A stretch of 64,000 nucleotides of DNA from Candidatus Dormiibacterota bacterium (GTDB lineage: Bacteria; Chloroflexota; Dormibacteria; Dormibacterales; Dormibacteraceae). The stretch covers positions 372,001-436,000 of the forward strand of contig JAMXLM010000018.1 of NCBI GenBank assembly GCA_024280995.1. The letters run 5' to 3'. Shown in pieces: positions 1 to 10,442 of the stretch (the stretch's first letter is position 1; each line of letters opens with the position of its first letter). Below the pieces are notes generated by a model, which saw only the letters and a program-made list of their open reading frames with translations, was not told the origin of the DNA and ran no database searches. The translations under genes and the position numbers were made by a program.

Positions 1-1919
1 CCGGGAGTGACGATGGCGTTGGCGCACGGCGCGATCGTGCTGCCCGGGTTCTGCGAGATCTGGCAGTAGTTCTCGTTCGCGACGTCGCCACCGGTGTGCG
101 GCGGGTACTGCAGGTCCATGGGGGCGTTTTCCTGCGACAGCAGGTTGGCCGGCGGCGGGCAGTTGCTGAAGCACTGCGGAGGCAGCTCATCGTCCGGCGG
201 CTCGCATCCCAGGATCCGCGTCTGGGCGAAGCAGTGAGTGCCGGGTGTCGGAAGCTGCCGGTCGTTGATGTCGAAGAGTGTCGCCCCAGTCGCCGGCGGC
301 AACGCCGGACCGGCCGCGCCGAGCGTCCAGGGCACTCCGTTCGGGTACGGGCCGACAGGCGCTCCACCGGCGAAGCCAGGGGCGTCGAAGCGACCGACCC
401 AGTCGAAGTTGGCCTGGTTGCCGTCGCAGCCGTTCTGGTTCAAGTAGACGTTGTAGTACTCCGCGCCGGGGGCGTTCTGCGTGATGTTGATGCTGATGCC
501 GATCGGCGACGGCGCACTTAGGTTTCCGGTCACCTGGTTCGGGGTGAGGTGGCAGGACGACGGCGCGCTCTCGCGCCGGCAACCGGGCGCCGTGTTGCAG
601 ACCCCGAAGCTGGTGTCCCTGAACTGGTCGTAGCGGACCGAGGTAACCTCGACGCCCCACCGGTTGTTGCGGCCTAGGGTGTCGTTGACGCCCGTGTGGC
701 AGCCCGCCGGCGTGTTCGGGTTGATCCCGGTGCACGGCACGCCGAGAACGGTCTGGGCGGCGCCGTTTGTGACCGAGAAGTGGCCGGCGCAACCCGCGCC
801 GTTCATGTCCCAGAACTGTGGGTTGGCCACCTGGGCGGTACCTGGACCGAGCGAGGTGACCGGGTCGACGTACTCCTCGTCCGGCGCCTTCAGCTCATTG
901 CTCAGCAGGCTGCCCGTGGCGTCTGAGGTGTACCCGGCCTGCCACGTGTAGACACCGCCGTCCAGGAACGCGCAGCTCGCCGACCCACCCGTCAGGTGGA
1001 AGGTGTCGTACTGGCCGGGGTACATCTCGGTCCAGGTGCCCCTGTTGAACTGGGAGTATGCCTGGGCGAGCGTGTAGTAGCCGACCGACGGCGCGAGGTA
1101 GCCCGGGTCTGGAAGCGTGGGCGCGGGGACGATGGCCGTGCCGGTGATGTCACCGGGCTGGCACGGGGGCGGATACGGGATGAATCCCGGCGTCGCGTTG
1201 TAGCAGTAGTACTGGGCGACGTTGCAGTTCGATCCCGCGCCGCCGTAGCAGTTGCCCGCCTCGTGCAGGTTGGGGTCGATGCACGCGGAGCCGTTGGTGT
1301 AGACGTCGCCCAGCACGGTGAGCTGCGCGGCGCCCGTCAGCGTCGTTGCGCAGTTGCCGGTGCTCAGCGTCAGCAGCGCCGGCGTCTGTCGCTGGTTGCC
1401 GACGATCGACGTCGCCGTCGCGGCGATGGGGACGTTCAGCGGCCCACCGAAGATCTGGATGAACGCAAGCGGGAGCTGGTGGTTGCTCGTGAAGTTGAAC
1501 TCGTAGCCGTTGAACTGGGTGTCGGTGGCGACGACAGTCAGCGTGTAGCCGCCATTGAACGTGTACGTGTAGGTGTCCTGCGGCAGGTTGTTCAGCGCCC
1601 CGACGAGCGCGTATGTGTGGCTCTGGCTCTGCCAGCCGCCGTACAGGCGGAGGTCCGACTCGTACAGGGCGACGGAGTTGGGGATGACCGTGTTGTTCAG
1701 GTCTGGCAGGTTCTCCCACCAGTCGCCGGCCGCGAGCGCGGCGGCGTCGACTGCGGTCTGCTGATCGCGCCTGTCGACGTAACCACGTCCGGAGTCGATG
1801 GCGAGGCCGAGCATGCCGAACAGGACGAGGATCAGAAGCGCGATCAGGATGATCGCCTGTCCGCCCTGTAGCGTCGCTCTGCGCGCGCTAGTTCGAATAC
1901 TCGGCTCGGTAAACCGCAT
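1..1919 (-). CDS. TadG-like Flp pilus-assembly protein, 3' end beyond window
   Basis: Partial gene: at least 639 codons, still open at the left edge. Start chosen at ATG 1917-1919, overlapping the upstream tadE-like gene by 32 bp. Residues about 17-45 form the TadE/G-type N-terminal segment (GQAIILIALLILVLFGMLG) followed by DSGR and an Ala-rich stretch (VDAAALAAG), as in pseudopilin-like TadG proteins anchored in the membrane. The rest is a long Asn/Gly/Pro/Cys-rich extracellular part with many scattered cysteines and no repeat I can name. It is third in a tadE-tadE-tadG set on the minus strand, so a role in Tad/Flp pilus assembly or surface adhesion is inferred. Confidence 0.8.
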   Translation of the reverse strand, partial: MRFTEPSIRTSARRATLQGGQAIILIALLILVLFGMLGLAIDSGRGYVDRRDQQTAVDAAALAAGDWWENLPDLNNTVIPNSVALYESDLRLYGGWQSQSHTYALVGALNNLPQDTYTYTFNGGYTLTVVATDTQFNGYEFNFTSNHQLPLAFIQIFGGPLNVPIAATATSIVGNQRQTPALLTLSTGNCATTLTGAAQLTVLGDVYTNGSACIDPNLHEAGNCYGGAGSNCNVAQYYCYNATPGFIPYPPPCQPGDITGTAIVPAPTLPDPGYLAPSVGYYTLAQAYSQFNRGTWTEMYPGQYDTFHLTGGSASCAFLDGGVYTWQAGYTSDATGSLLSNELKAPDEEYVDPVTSLGPGTAQVANPQFWDMNGAGCAGHFSVTNGAAQTVLGVPCTGINPNTPAGCHTGVNDTLGRNNRWGVEVTSVRYDQFRDTSFGVCNTAPGCRRESAPSSCHLTPNQVTGNLSAPSPIGISINITQNAPGAEYYNVYLNQNGCDGNQANFDWVGRFDAPGFAGGAPVGPYPNGVPWTLGAAGPALPPATGATLFDINDRQLPTPGTHCFAQTRILGCEPPDDELPPQCFSNCPPPANLLSQENAPMDLQYPPHTGGDVANENYCQISQNPGSTIAPCANAIVTP

Positions 1920-2505
1920 ATGCCGTGATGACGATGTTGTTGCCGACAACTTGCTGGATGATCGGTGTGATCGGCTGGAACGTGTACCAGAGCGTCACCT
2001 TGATCGGCTCGTTGCCGGTCGCGGGTGTGACGAGGTTGCATCCGGCTCCGGTGTTCGGCGCGGGATAGCTGCCGAGGCCGCCTCGCGGACCGTTCGGCGA
2101 GCCGTTGCCGGCCTGGCTTGGGTCGGTGATGAAGATCCAGCCGGTGTTCGCCGCCGGCAGCGTTGAAGAGCCCTGGGCCACACCGTTGTTGGGCAGAGGC
2201 CCATTCGGGCATGCTGGGTTGTTGGCCAGGTTCATGATCACGGCGTGGCCGGTGACGGCGTTGGCCACGTCGGTGTCGGTCGGCCACTGGTGCGGCTGGC
2301 CGCTGGGGTCGATGAAGTACGAAGCGCGAACCGCGACTCGGGCGCCTTCGTTGGCGGCCTGCTGCAGCGTGATGTACAGGTACAGCGCCCGGCCGAAGTC
2401 GATGATGCCGAAGGTGAGCAGAAGGATGACCGGCGCGATGAGCGCGAACTCCGTCAGTCCCTGCGACTTCTGGCCGCGGAAATACGACTTGAGGCGTGCC
2501 TTCAT
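1888..2505 (-). CDS. TadE-like pilus protein
   Basis: 205 aa. Basic start, then the TadE motif at residues about 15-60: GLTEFALIAPVILLLTFGIIDFGRALY followed across a short gap by QQAANEGARVAV. The Glu after a Gly/Leu in this hydrophobic segment is the conserved pseudopilin-type Glu. The C-terminal part is an exported domain with two Cys. ATG at 2503-2505 overlaps the stop of the upstream tadE-like gene by four bases (ATGA), so translation is probably coupled. Known role of the family: minor pseudopilin of Tad/Flp systems. The ATPases and secretin are not in this window. Confidence 0.85.
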   Translation of the reverse strand: MKARLKSYFRGQKSQGLTEFALIAPVILLLTFGIIDFGRALYLYITLQQAANEGARVAVRASYFIDPSGQPHQWPTDTDVANAVTGHAVIMNLANNPACPNGPLPNNGVAQGSSTLPAANTGWIFITDPSQAGNGSPNGPRGGLGSYPAPNTGAGCNLVTPATGNEPIKVTLWYTFQPITPIIQQVVGNNIVITAYAVYRAEYSN

Positions 2506-3077
2506 GGCTTGCCCTGGATGGTGAAATGCTCGTTGTACGCGAGGTCGAGGCCGTTACCGAACAGACCCTGTATCAAAGGCGTTATGAGCTGGAACCTCAT
2601 GAGGATGGCGACATTGATGTCGCCGAGCTTCCAGGAGTTGTCCGGCGGCGCTGTGAGCCGTGAGCCCGTCTGCGTGCCGTTGGGTGCCGTGTAGCAGATG
2701 TAGACGTTGACCGCCTGCGAGGTTGTCGGGTAGGCGGCCTGCGGATACGGCTTGTTCGTGTTGGCGTTGCCGTCGGTGGGGGCGAGACAGCCCCCCGACC
2801 TGATCAGAGTGATGTTGGTGATGCCTGCGCCGGAAAGCGCCTGCGTCACGGCTGTCATGACGGCGTCGTCGTAGAGGAAGTTGTTCTGCCGCGCCGCCGT
2901 GTTGAACCAGGCGCCGTGCCGGGCGCCCTCGCGGGCGGCTCCCTGCAGCGCAACCGAGTAATAGAAGGCCCGAGAGAGGTCGATCAAGCCCATCGCGAGG
3001 AGCAACAGGACCATCGACGAGATCGCGAACTCCACCAGCGATTGGCCGCTACTCTTGCGGCGGCGGGCTTCAGCCAT
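2502..3077 (-). CDS. TadE-like pilus protein
   Basis: 191 aa, first gene of the three-gene pilus set. Lys/Arg-rich N-terminus (RRRKSSGQ), then SLVEFAISSMVLLLLAMGLI followed by DLSRAFYYS and AAREGAR, the TadE signature with its conserved Glu. It is a paralogue of the next gene: both have the same N-terminal layout and end with an LITPLIQ/PITPIIQ stretch before a short C-terminus. ATG start at 3077; the 72 bp upstream carry the promoter but no clear -35/-10 pair. Predicted inner-membrane or extracytoplasmic pseudopilin. Confidence 0.85.
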   Translation of the reverse strand: MAEARRRKSSGQSLVEFAISSMVLLLLAMGLIDLSRAFYYSVALQGAAREGARHGAWFNTAARQNNFLYDDAVMTAVTQALSGAGITNITLIRSGGCLAPTDGNANTNKPYPQAAYPTTSQAVNVYICYTAPNGTQTGSRLTAPPDNSWKLGDINVAILMRFQLITPLIQGLFGNGLDLAYNEHFTIQGKP

Positions 3078-3125
3078 TTTGGCCCCGACATTTAAGCAAC
3101 CGGGAAAGCATTCTGTTTGCGCTAA

Positions 3126-3147
3126 CGCGAAAAACCCCGATTTCGCG
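3126..3147. terminator. Possible terminator hairpin between mrfB end and tad genes
   Basis: Inverted repeat CGCGAAA (3126-3132) / TTTCGCG (3141-3147) with an 8-base loop, starting three bases beyond the mrfB stop (3150-3152, minus strand). No good T-run follows the stem, so termination is only a guess; it also lies upstream of the tadE promoter region. Confidence 0.3.
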
Positions 3148-3149
3148 CG

Positions 3150-4328
3150 CTAAAAAGGCAATGAATCTGTAAGCGGCCTCGCAGGACGCGCCTGACGCGC
3201 TTGCCGGCGACTCACCTTGCCCTCGAGGCGCCGGCGGCGATCCTCCAGCTCACCGGCCTGCTCCGGCATACGCCGCTGGGCGTCCTCGACCACAGCGAGC
3301 GCGGAGTGCGGATCCCGCCGCCGCCACTCGAGCAGCCGGGCACGGGCAAGCGATAAACGGAGGTCGTCGCGAGAGTTGGCTTCGAGCCAGTCGAGCAGGC
3401 GGTCGGCGCCCGCGATCGCGCCCCGACGGACCAGCCGGCGCGACAGAAGCAGGCCGGCGGTGGCCGCGGCGTCGCCACGGGCAAAGGCGGTGGCGTTGCG
3501 GAGGGCACGCCAGCCGTCCGCCCGAGCGCCGCGTCGCCAGCGATGCCGCCCGAGCGCAAGCCAGTCGTCGGCGTCCATGTCGATGTCCGCGCCTTCGAGC
3601 CGGCGCAGCAGGCGCGAGTGGAGGTGGACGAGGCTGATCACGTCGAGCCGGTTGTGCTCGAGCGCCGCCTCGAGGTAGTCGTGGGAACCAAGGCGGAGGT
3701 AGCCGAAGTACGCCTCAGGCACGAGCGCGCTGGGCAGCGGGTCGTCGCGCTCGTAACCGAGGATTCGCTCCTCGACGTAACGCAGCGTGCAGTTCTCGAG
3801 CCGGTGCCGGTACAGCGCTCGGACGAGAGTCAGCAGGTCGACGTGCGGCGCCTGTGTGAGCTCGCCGGGCATGCGCGCCATCACCCACCGGGTGCGAAGG
3901 ATGGGCAGGTCGAACGAGCCGCCGTTGAACGTCGCCAGCCCGTCGGCGGCTTCGATCTCATCCCGCAGCAGGTGAAGAAACGCCGGCTCCATTCCCGGCT
4001 CCGGGAGGAAGAACTGCGCCACGCGCAGGCCGGCTGGAATCGGCGTGGCGACCGACGCGGCGAAGACGTACGTCCCCGCGCCGCCGGCAAGCCCGGTGGT
4101 CTCGGTGTCGACGTAGGCGATGCGGCCGGGGTCGGGCTCGAGGGCCGGCAGGCCGATCACGTCCTGGCGGACGGCCGCGATGCCAAACGGTGTGTCGGTC
4201 TCCTCGAAACCGCCAGGCAGCTCCCAGCTGCGGACCGGCCGGGGTCGCGGCGGAGCGCCTAGACGGGTAAGGCGCTCGCGGAGCAAGGAGGCCGGCGTCG
4301 GGCGCGTCGACGGATCTTCGGCGTCCAT
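3150..4328 (-). CDS. mrfB: MrfB-type DEDDh exonuclease (YprB family)
   Basis: 392 aa from ATG 4326-4328; a TTG at 4374-4376 would add 16 residues encoded by a dispersed repeat, so I prefer the ATG, though that too lies in the repeat. RNase H-like exonuclease core: VDTETTG (about residue 75, first two acidic residues), ATFNGGSFDLPILR (exo II), and HNRLDVISLVHL (exo III with His and Asp). The C-terminal ~150 residues are helical, Ala/Arg-rich and TPR-like. In Bacillus subtilis MrfB acts with helicase MrfA in excision repair of mitomycin C damage. Here it follows mrfA with the same order, which supports the call. Confidence 0.85.
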   Translation of the reverse strand: MDAEDPSTRPTPASLLRERLTRLGAPPRPRPVRSWELPGGFEETDTPFGIAAVRQDVIGLPALEPDPGRIAYVDTETTGLAGGAGTYVFAASVATPIPAGLRVAQFFLPEPGMEPAFLHLLRDEIEAADGLATFNGGSFDLPILRTRWVMARMPGELTQAPHVDLLTLVRALYRHRLENCTLRYVEERILGYERDDPLPSALVPEAYFGYLRLGSHDYLEAALEHNRLDVISLVHLHSRLLRRLEGADIDMDADDWLALGRHRWRRGARADGWRALRNATAFARGDAAATAGLLLSRRLVRRGAIAGADRLLDWLEANSRDDLRLSLARARLLEWRRRDPHSALAVVEDAQRRMPEQAGELEDRRRRLEGKVSRRQARQARPARPLTDSLPF

Positions 4329-4385
4329 CCGCGCGATCTGCGTTGGTGCCGTCTGCGCTGCTCGCACGCGCACCAACGGGTGGGC

Positions 4386-6695
<2,310 letters not shown>

Positions 6696-6724
6696 ATGTT
6701 CGAGGAGGTTAGACGAACGTCCGT

Positions 6725-7273
6725 TTGGCGTCAATAGAAGAGACTCCTCTCGAGGCCAGGCCGGCGCCGGAGTCCTACGAGCCAGGCTCGGAGGCGGACT
6801 TCGAGCGGCTCTACCGGAACAGCTACCGGCGGATCCTCGGAACGCTCATCACGCTCGTCCGCGATCGCGCGACGGCCGAGGACTGCGCCCAGGAGACGTA
6901 CGAGCGGGCGTACCGGCACTGGAAGGACTGGCGCCCAAACGCGTCGGCGGAGGCCTGGCTGCACCGGATCGCCATCAACGTGGCGATCTCAGACCGCCGT
7001 TACCAGCGCCTGCGCCAGGCCGGAGAGGTCGTGCGCCGCCTGGGCCGGCCGGCGCCGGGCCCCGATCCGTCCGTCGTCGCTGAACGGTCCGACGTGTTGA
7101 AGGCGATGAAGAAGCTGCCGCCCAAGCAGGCGGCGGCGTTGGTGCTCCGCCACTACCACGGCTACAGCAACCGAGAGATCGCCTCCGCCCTCGGCGTCCC
7201 GGAACAGACCGTCGCCTCACGGCTTGCCGCGGCGCGCAAGCAGCTTCAGGCAGTGCTCGGGCAGCGAAGCTAA
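6725..7273 (+). CDS. ECF-type sigma-70 family RNA polymerase sigma factor
   Basis: 182 aa. Region 2: FERLYRNSYRRILGTLITLVRDRATAEDCAQETYERAY; region 4: LPPKQAAALVLRHYHGYSNREIASALGVPEQTVASRL, a clear helix-turn-helix. The only start available after the in-frame stop at 6710-6712 is TTG 6725; a good GGAGG lies at 6703-6707, 17 bases upstream, farther than usual. Divergent from mrfA, leaving about 29 bp between the starts. The next gene encodes a small membrane protein in the usual anti-sigma position. What it controls cannot be told from the sequence. Confidence 0.9.
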   Translation: MASIEETPLEARPAPESYEPGSEADFERLYRNSYRRILGTLITLVRDRATAEDCAQETYERAYRHWKDWRPNASAEAWLHRIAINVAISDRRYQRLRQAGEVVRRLGRPAPGPDPSVVAERSDVLKAMKKLPPKQAAALVLRHYHGYSNREIASALGVPEQTVASRLAAARKQLQAVLGQRS

Positions 7274-7342
7274 GGATTGAAGCTAAGAATTGAAGCCAAG
7301 AATGGTTGCCTCGATCCCGCTCCGCGTTATGGCTTGTCAAAG

Positions 7343-7882
7343 ATGAGCGATCTCGAGCACGACCTGGAGAACGAGCTCCGCAGGGTCCTCGACCCGCTGG
7401 CGGCGGCGCCCATCCCGCCGCGCCGAGCGCCAGGCCGTCGGGTGTCCGCGCGCGCGGTCCTCGGTGGCGCGGGCGCGGCCCTCTCCATCAAGCTCCTGAC
7501 CGGGGTCGCGGTGGCCGCGGCCGCGGTGACACTGGCCGGCGCTGCGACGACGGGCAGCATCAATCCTGCCGACTGGGGCAAGCAGGTCTCGGAGCAGGTC
7601 GAGGCGTGCAAGGCCGCGCTGGCTGCCGGCCAGCACGGAATCGGCGACTGCGTCAGCGACTTCGCGAACCAGCACGGCCAGGCCGTCGCAAGCGACGCGC
7701 GTCATCACGGCAACGGCGGTGGGGGATCGAGCAACGCGCACGGCAACAACCCGAATGCCAACGACCACGCAAAGGACAAGACCAAGGGCGGGCACAACAC
7801 CCAGACAAAGGGATCGGCGACCTCGCAGGACCCGACCGATCCTTCGACTCACCCCGCGGTGACGCCTCCGACCAAGCCCTAG
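7343..7882 (+). CDS. Small membrane protein downstream of ECF sigma, possible sigma partner
   Basis: 179 aa from ATG 7343 (reading frame is open upstream to 7277 but the N-terminus MSDLEHDLENELRRVL is the natural start). About 45 cytoplasmic residues, one membrane segment around residues 47-66 (LTGVAVAAAAVTLAGAA), then an exported part with two Cys and a low-complexity tail rich in Gly, Asn, His, Lys and Thr. It lacks the HxxxCxxC zinc motif of classical ZAS anti-sigma factors. Position right after the sigma gene suggests an anti-sigma or surface-sensing role; the sequence itself does not prove it. Confidence 0.6.
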   Translation: MSDLEHDLENELRRVLDPLAAAPIPPRRAPGRRVSARAVLGGAGAALSIKLLTGVAVAAAAVTLAGAATTGSINPADWGKQVSEQVEACKAALAAGQHGIGDCVSDFANQHGQAVASDARHHGNGGGGSSNAHGNNPNANDHAKDKTKGGHNTQTKGSATSQDPTDPSTHPAVTPPTKP

Positions 7883-7926
7883 CTCGCGCGGCCGTTTTTT
7901 CTTACCCCTTCCTCTCGTGGGGCCGG

Positions 7927-7954
7927 GCCGAAAGGTTCGGCTCCTACTTTTTTT
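7927..7954 (+). terminator. Rho-independent terminator after sigma operon
   Basis: Stem GCCGAA (7927-7932), loop AGG, TTCGGC (7936-7941), then after six bases a run of seven T (7948-7954). It sits between the end of the plus-strand sigma operon and the convergent ABC permease gene. Confidence 0.6.
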
Positions 7955-7969
7955 GGGCCGACTGCCCTG

Positions 7970-9070
7970 TCAGGTCAGGCGCCGGGTGATCCTCCAGAAG
8001 CAGTAGCCGACCAGGGCCAGGGCCAGCGCGAGGTAGATGGCGGTCTCGGTCAACTGGAACGTCCAGTAGCGGCTGTCGGGCTGGTAGGTGACCGCGATCC
8101 GGATGCCGTGGCTGTCCATGCAGTCAAGCAGTGACATATGGCCGGACTTCGCTCCCGCGGCCGCCTGCATGGCCTGCATGCAGGCCGCGGGAAGCACGCT
8201 TACCGGCTCCCCGGCGGTGTTGACCGCTTCGGTCGCCAGAACCCAGGCCTCGGTCTGGCTGAACCCTTCGGGGAGCAACGTGAACGAGCCATTCGCCTCG
8301 AACGTGCCATCGACCGCAGCCCAGGAGCTGAGCGTGGTGATCGTGCGGTCTGGTGGGAGCATCTGCGGGCGGACCCAGAGCGCCATGCCGACCTGAAGGA
8401 TGGCGAAGACGGCCAGCGTGATCGCCATGGCCGGTACCGCGCGCCGGACGAGCACCCCGACGGTGACGCCCAGGGCAAAGCCGAACGCGGCGTAGCCGAG
8501 CGGGGCGATGCCATGCGTGGCGAATATCAGCGGGCTGAACTGGTTCATGGCCAACGGTGTGCAGCACCCTCCGCGAGCGACGGTCAGGCTGATGGGCGAG
8601 GCCCACCATGCCTCCATAAGGCTGAGGGCTTCGGTGACGGCCATGGCGGCCAGACCGATCAGGGAGAGCTTGACCGCCAGCCACCGTGTCCGGGTGACGC
8701 TCTGGGTCCACGCCAGGTACTGGGTCCCCGCCTCGAACTCGCCGGCGATCAGCGGCGCGCCCCAGAAAATGCCGATGATGATGGGAGCGACCAGGACGAC
8801 CAGGGTGCCGAGCAGAAACACCAGCCACCACGTGCCGATACCGGCGAAGCTCGAATCGACGTGCGCCGAACTGCCGTAGAGCTGCTGAAGGAAGTCGTCG
8901 GCGTACGCGCCGCAGGTATCCGGGCCACCCTGGCACGTGCCGATCGTGCTGATCGCGTACATGTGAGCCAGCAGCGGTCCAGTCACTGCGAGCAGTGCTG
9001 CGAACCCAGCCACGATGAAGGCGGCGATCACGGCTTGCAGGCGGAACTGCCGCCAGGTGAGCCAGATCAA
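7970..9070 (-). CDS. ABC-2 type transporter permease, YtrC/D-like
   Basis: 366 aa from TTG 9068-9070, which overlaps the ATPase stop as TTGA; upstream extension of the frame lies inside the ATPase gene. Hydrophobic segments at about residues 15-40, 95-125, 140-165, 205-245 and the C-terminus (AIYLALALALVGYCFWRITRR) give about six membrane helices with a large external loop after the first. Third gene of GntR-ATPase-permease. The layout matches YtrA-type operons that respond to cell-wall antibiotics, but the exported substrate is unknown. Confidence 0.8.
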   Translation of the reverse strand: MIWLTWRQFRLQAVIAAFIVAGFAALLAVTGPLLAHMYAISTIGTCQGGPDTCGAYADDFLQQLYGSSAHVDSSFAGIGTWWLVFLLGTLVVLVAPIIIGIFWGAPLIAGEFEAGTQYLAWTQSVTRTRWLAVKLSLIGLAAMAVTEALSLMEAWWASPISLTVARGGCCTPLAMNQFSPLIFATHGIAPLGYAAFGFALGVTVGVLVRRAVPAMAITLAVFAILQVGMALWVRPQMLPPDRTITTLSSWAAVDGTFEANGSFTLLPEGFSQTEAWVLATEAVNTAGEPVSVLPAACMQAMQAAAGAKSGHMSLLDCMDSHGIRIAVTYQPDSRYWTFQLTETAIYLALALALVGYCFWRITRRLT

Positions 9071-9957
9071 CTCAGCGCCTGCAGGTGGTGGTTTCGGCTC
9101 TCGCGTCCAGCCTGGCTCATGTAAGCAAGAACCAGGTCTTCGAGGCCGACCTCGGCGGCCGTCCACCTTGGGTCGATGAGTTGCTCCTCGGTCCGGACGA
9201 GCACCGTGGTCTGCCGGTCTGTGTGGCTGGCCGAGATGACGCGATGCCCGGCCGGCAGCGTGTCCACATCGCGGCGCGGGCCTGAAAGCAGGTGGTGTGT
9301 GGTCAGCAGCTCGTCGACCCGCCCGGCGACCAGCACCCGGGAGGCAACCAGGACGATCAGGTAGTCACAGACCCGTTCGAGGTCGCCGATCAGGTGGGAT
9401 GAGAGCACGACACTGAGCGACTGCTCGGCGACCGCCCGCATCAGGTGCTGCAGAAACTCTCGACGTGCCAGCGGATCAAGGCTCGCCACGGGCTCGTCGA
9501 GGATCAGCACTTCCGGACACTTGGCGACGGTGAGGGTCAGCGCTAGCTGCGCGCGCTGGCCGCCGGACAGCGTTCCCGCTCTTTGTCCGAGGCTCAGTTC
9601 GAGCGCCTCGATTCGACGGCGCGCCAGCTCGGCGTCCCAGCGCGGGTTCAGGTGCGCGCCCAGGCTCAGATGGTCGGCCACCGACAGCCGTGCGTAGACC
9701 GGGGCGCCCTGGGCCAGGTATCCGACGCGGGCCAGCTGCACCCGGGTTCCTCCGGCCGGCTCGCCGAGCACTTCGATCCTGCCCGCAGTTGGCGCAAGCA
9801 TGCCTGTCGCCAGATTGAGCAGGGTCGTTTTGCCGGCACCGTTCGGGCCGACCAGGCCGACGACATGGCCGGCGGGGATGGACAGTGTGCAGTCGCGCAA
9901 CGCCCACAGCCGTCGATACCGCTTGCCCAGCCCTTCCGTCTCGATGACTGCGGTCAC
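9067..9957 (-). CDS. ABC transporter ATP-binding protein
   Basis: 296 aa from GTG 9955-9957, overlapping the GntR stop as GTGA. Walker A GPNGAGKTT, Q-loop GYLAQ, signature LSGGQ (TLSGGQRAQLALTL), Walker B VLILDEP with VASLDP after it, H-loop SSHL. The C-terminal ~80 residues form the usual extra domain of these exporters. Partner of the downstream permease; regulated together with the GntR gene from one promoter upstream of it. Confidence 0.92.
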   Translation of the reverse strand: MTAVIETEGLGKRYRRLWALRDCTLSIPAGHVVGLVGPNGAGKTTLLNLATGMLAPTAGRIEVLGEPAGGTRVQLARVGYLAQGAPVYARLSVADHLSLGAHLNPRWDAELARRRIEALELSLGQRAGTLSGGQRAQLALTLTVAKCPEVLILDEPVASLDPLARREFLQHLMRAVAEQSLSVVLSSHLIGDLERVCDYLIVLVASRVLVAGRVDELLTTHHLLSGPRRDVDTLPAGHRVISASHTDRQTTVLVRTEEQLIDPRWTAAEVGLEDLVLAYMSQAGRESRNHHLQALS

Positions 9958-10346
9958 GCTATGCCCTCCTCGGAGGCGGACCGAAAGGTGCCCACGAACA
10001 GAGCCTCGATCGACTCGTCGTCCAGACCAGCACTGCGCGCCCTGGCCAACCACCGCTGCAGATCCCGGCGCAGCGGTCCATGTGCAGCCAGCGACCCACC
10101 GCCAAGCGTCCCGGTCACAAAAGTTCCGATACCCGGTCGGGCCGCCGCGAGGCCTTCGTACTCCAGTTCGCGGTACGCCTTCAGCACGGTATTTGGATTG
10201 ATGGCCAGGCTCGCGGCAACATCCTTGACCTTCGGCAGCTGGTCACCCTCGCGGAGCATGCCCAACCGCAGCGCCTGCCGCACCTGGTGGACCAACTGCA
10301 TGTATGGCGATACGCCGGAGCGTCCGTTCAGGTGAAACTCGATCAC
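9954..10346 (-). CDS. GntR family regulator, YtrA subfamily
   Basis: 130 aa. Short GntR protein: winged helix at residues 10-75 with SPYMQLVHQVRQALRLGMLREGDQLPKVKDVAASLAINPNTVLKAYRELEYEGL, then only ~50 residues, which is the YtrA layout. GTG start at 10344-10346 with GGGAG about eight bases upstream. First gene of its ABC operon, so likely an autorepressor released by an antibiotic or envelope signal. The perfect palindrome at 10361-10372 is the probable operator. Confidence 0.88.
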   Translation of the reverse strand: MIEFHLNGRSGVSPYMQLVHQVRQALRLGMLREGDQLPKVKDVAASLAINPNTVLKAYRELEYEGLAAARPGIGTFVTGTLGGGSLAAHGPLRRDLQRWLARARSAGLDDESIEALFVGTFRSASEEGIA

Positions 10347-10360
10347 GATCTCTCCCTCAT

Positions 10361-10372
10361 TTATCTAGATAA
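10361..10372. promoter_or_regulatory. Probable GntR/YtrA operator
   Basis: Perfect 12-bp palindrome TTATCTAGATAA, 14 bp upstream of the GntR start, in a short AT-rich island within very GC-rich sequence. The position fits autorepression of the GntR-ABC operon. Confidence 0.6.
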
Positions 10373-10442
10373 CTAGCACTATAGGGGCGTGTGGCATGTA
10401 GGTCAATGCAACTCCCGCGCCTGAAACTGTGTTTTGGACTCG

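Noticed and set aside
7277..7342. Longer start of the small sigma-partner protein
   Set aside because: The region has two near-copies of AAGAATTGAAGC and encodes no natural N-terminus; ATG 7343 fits better.
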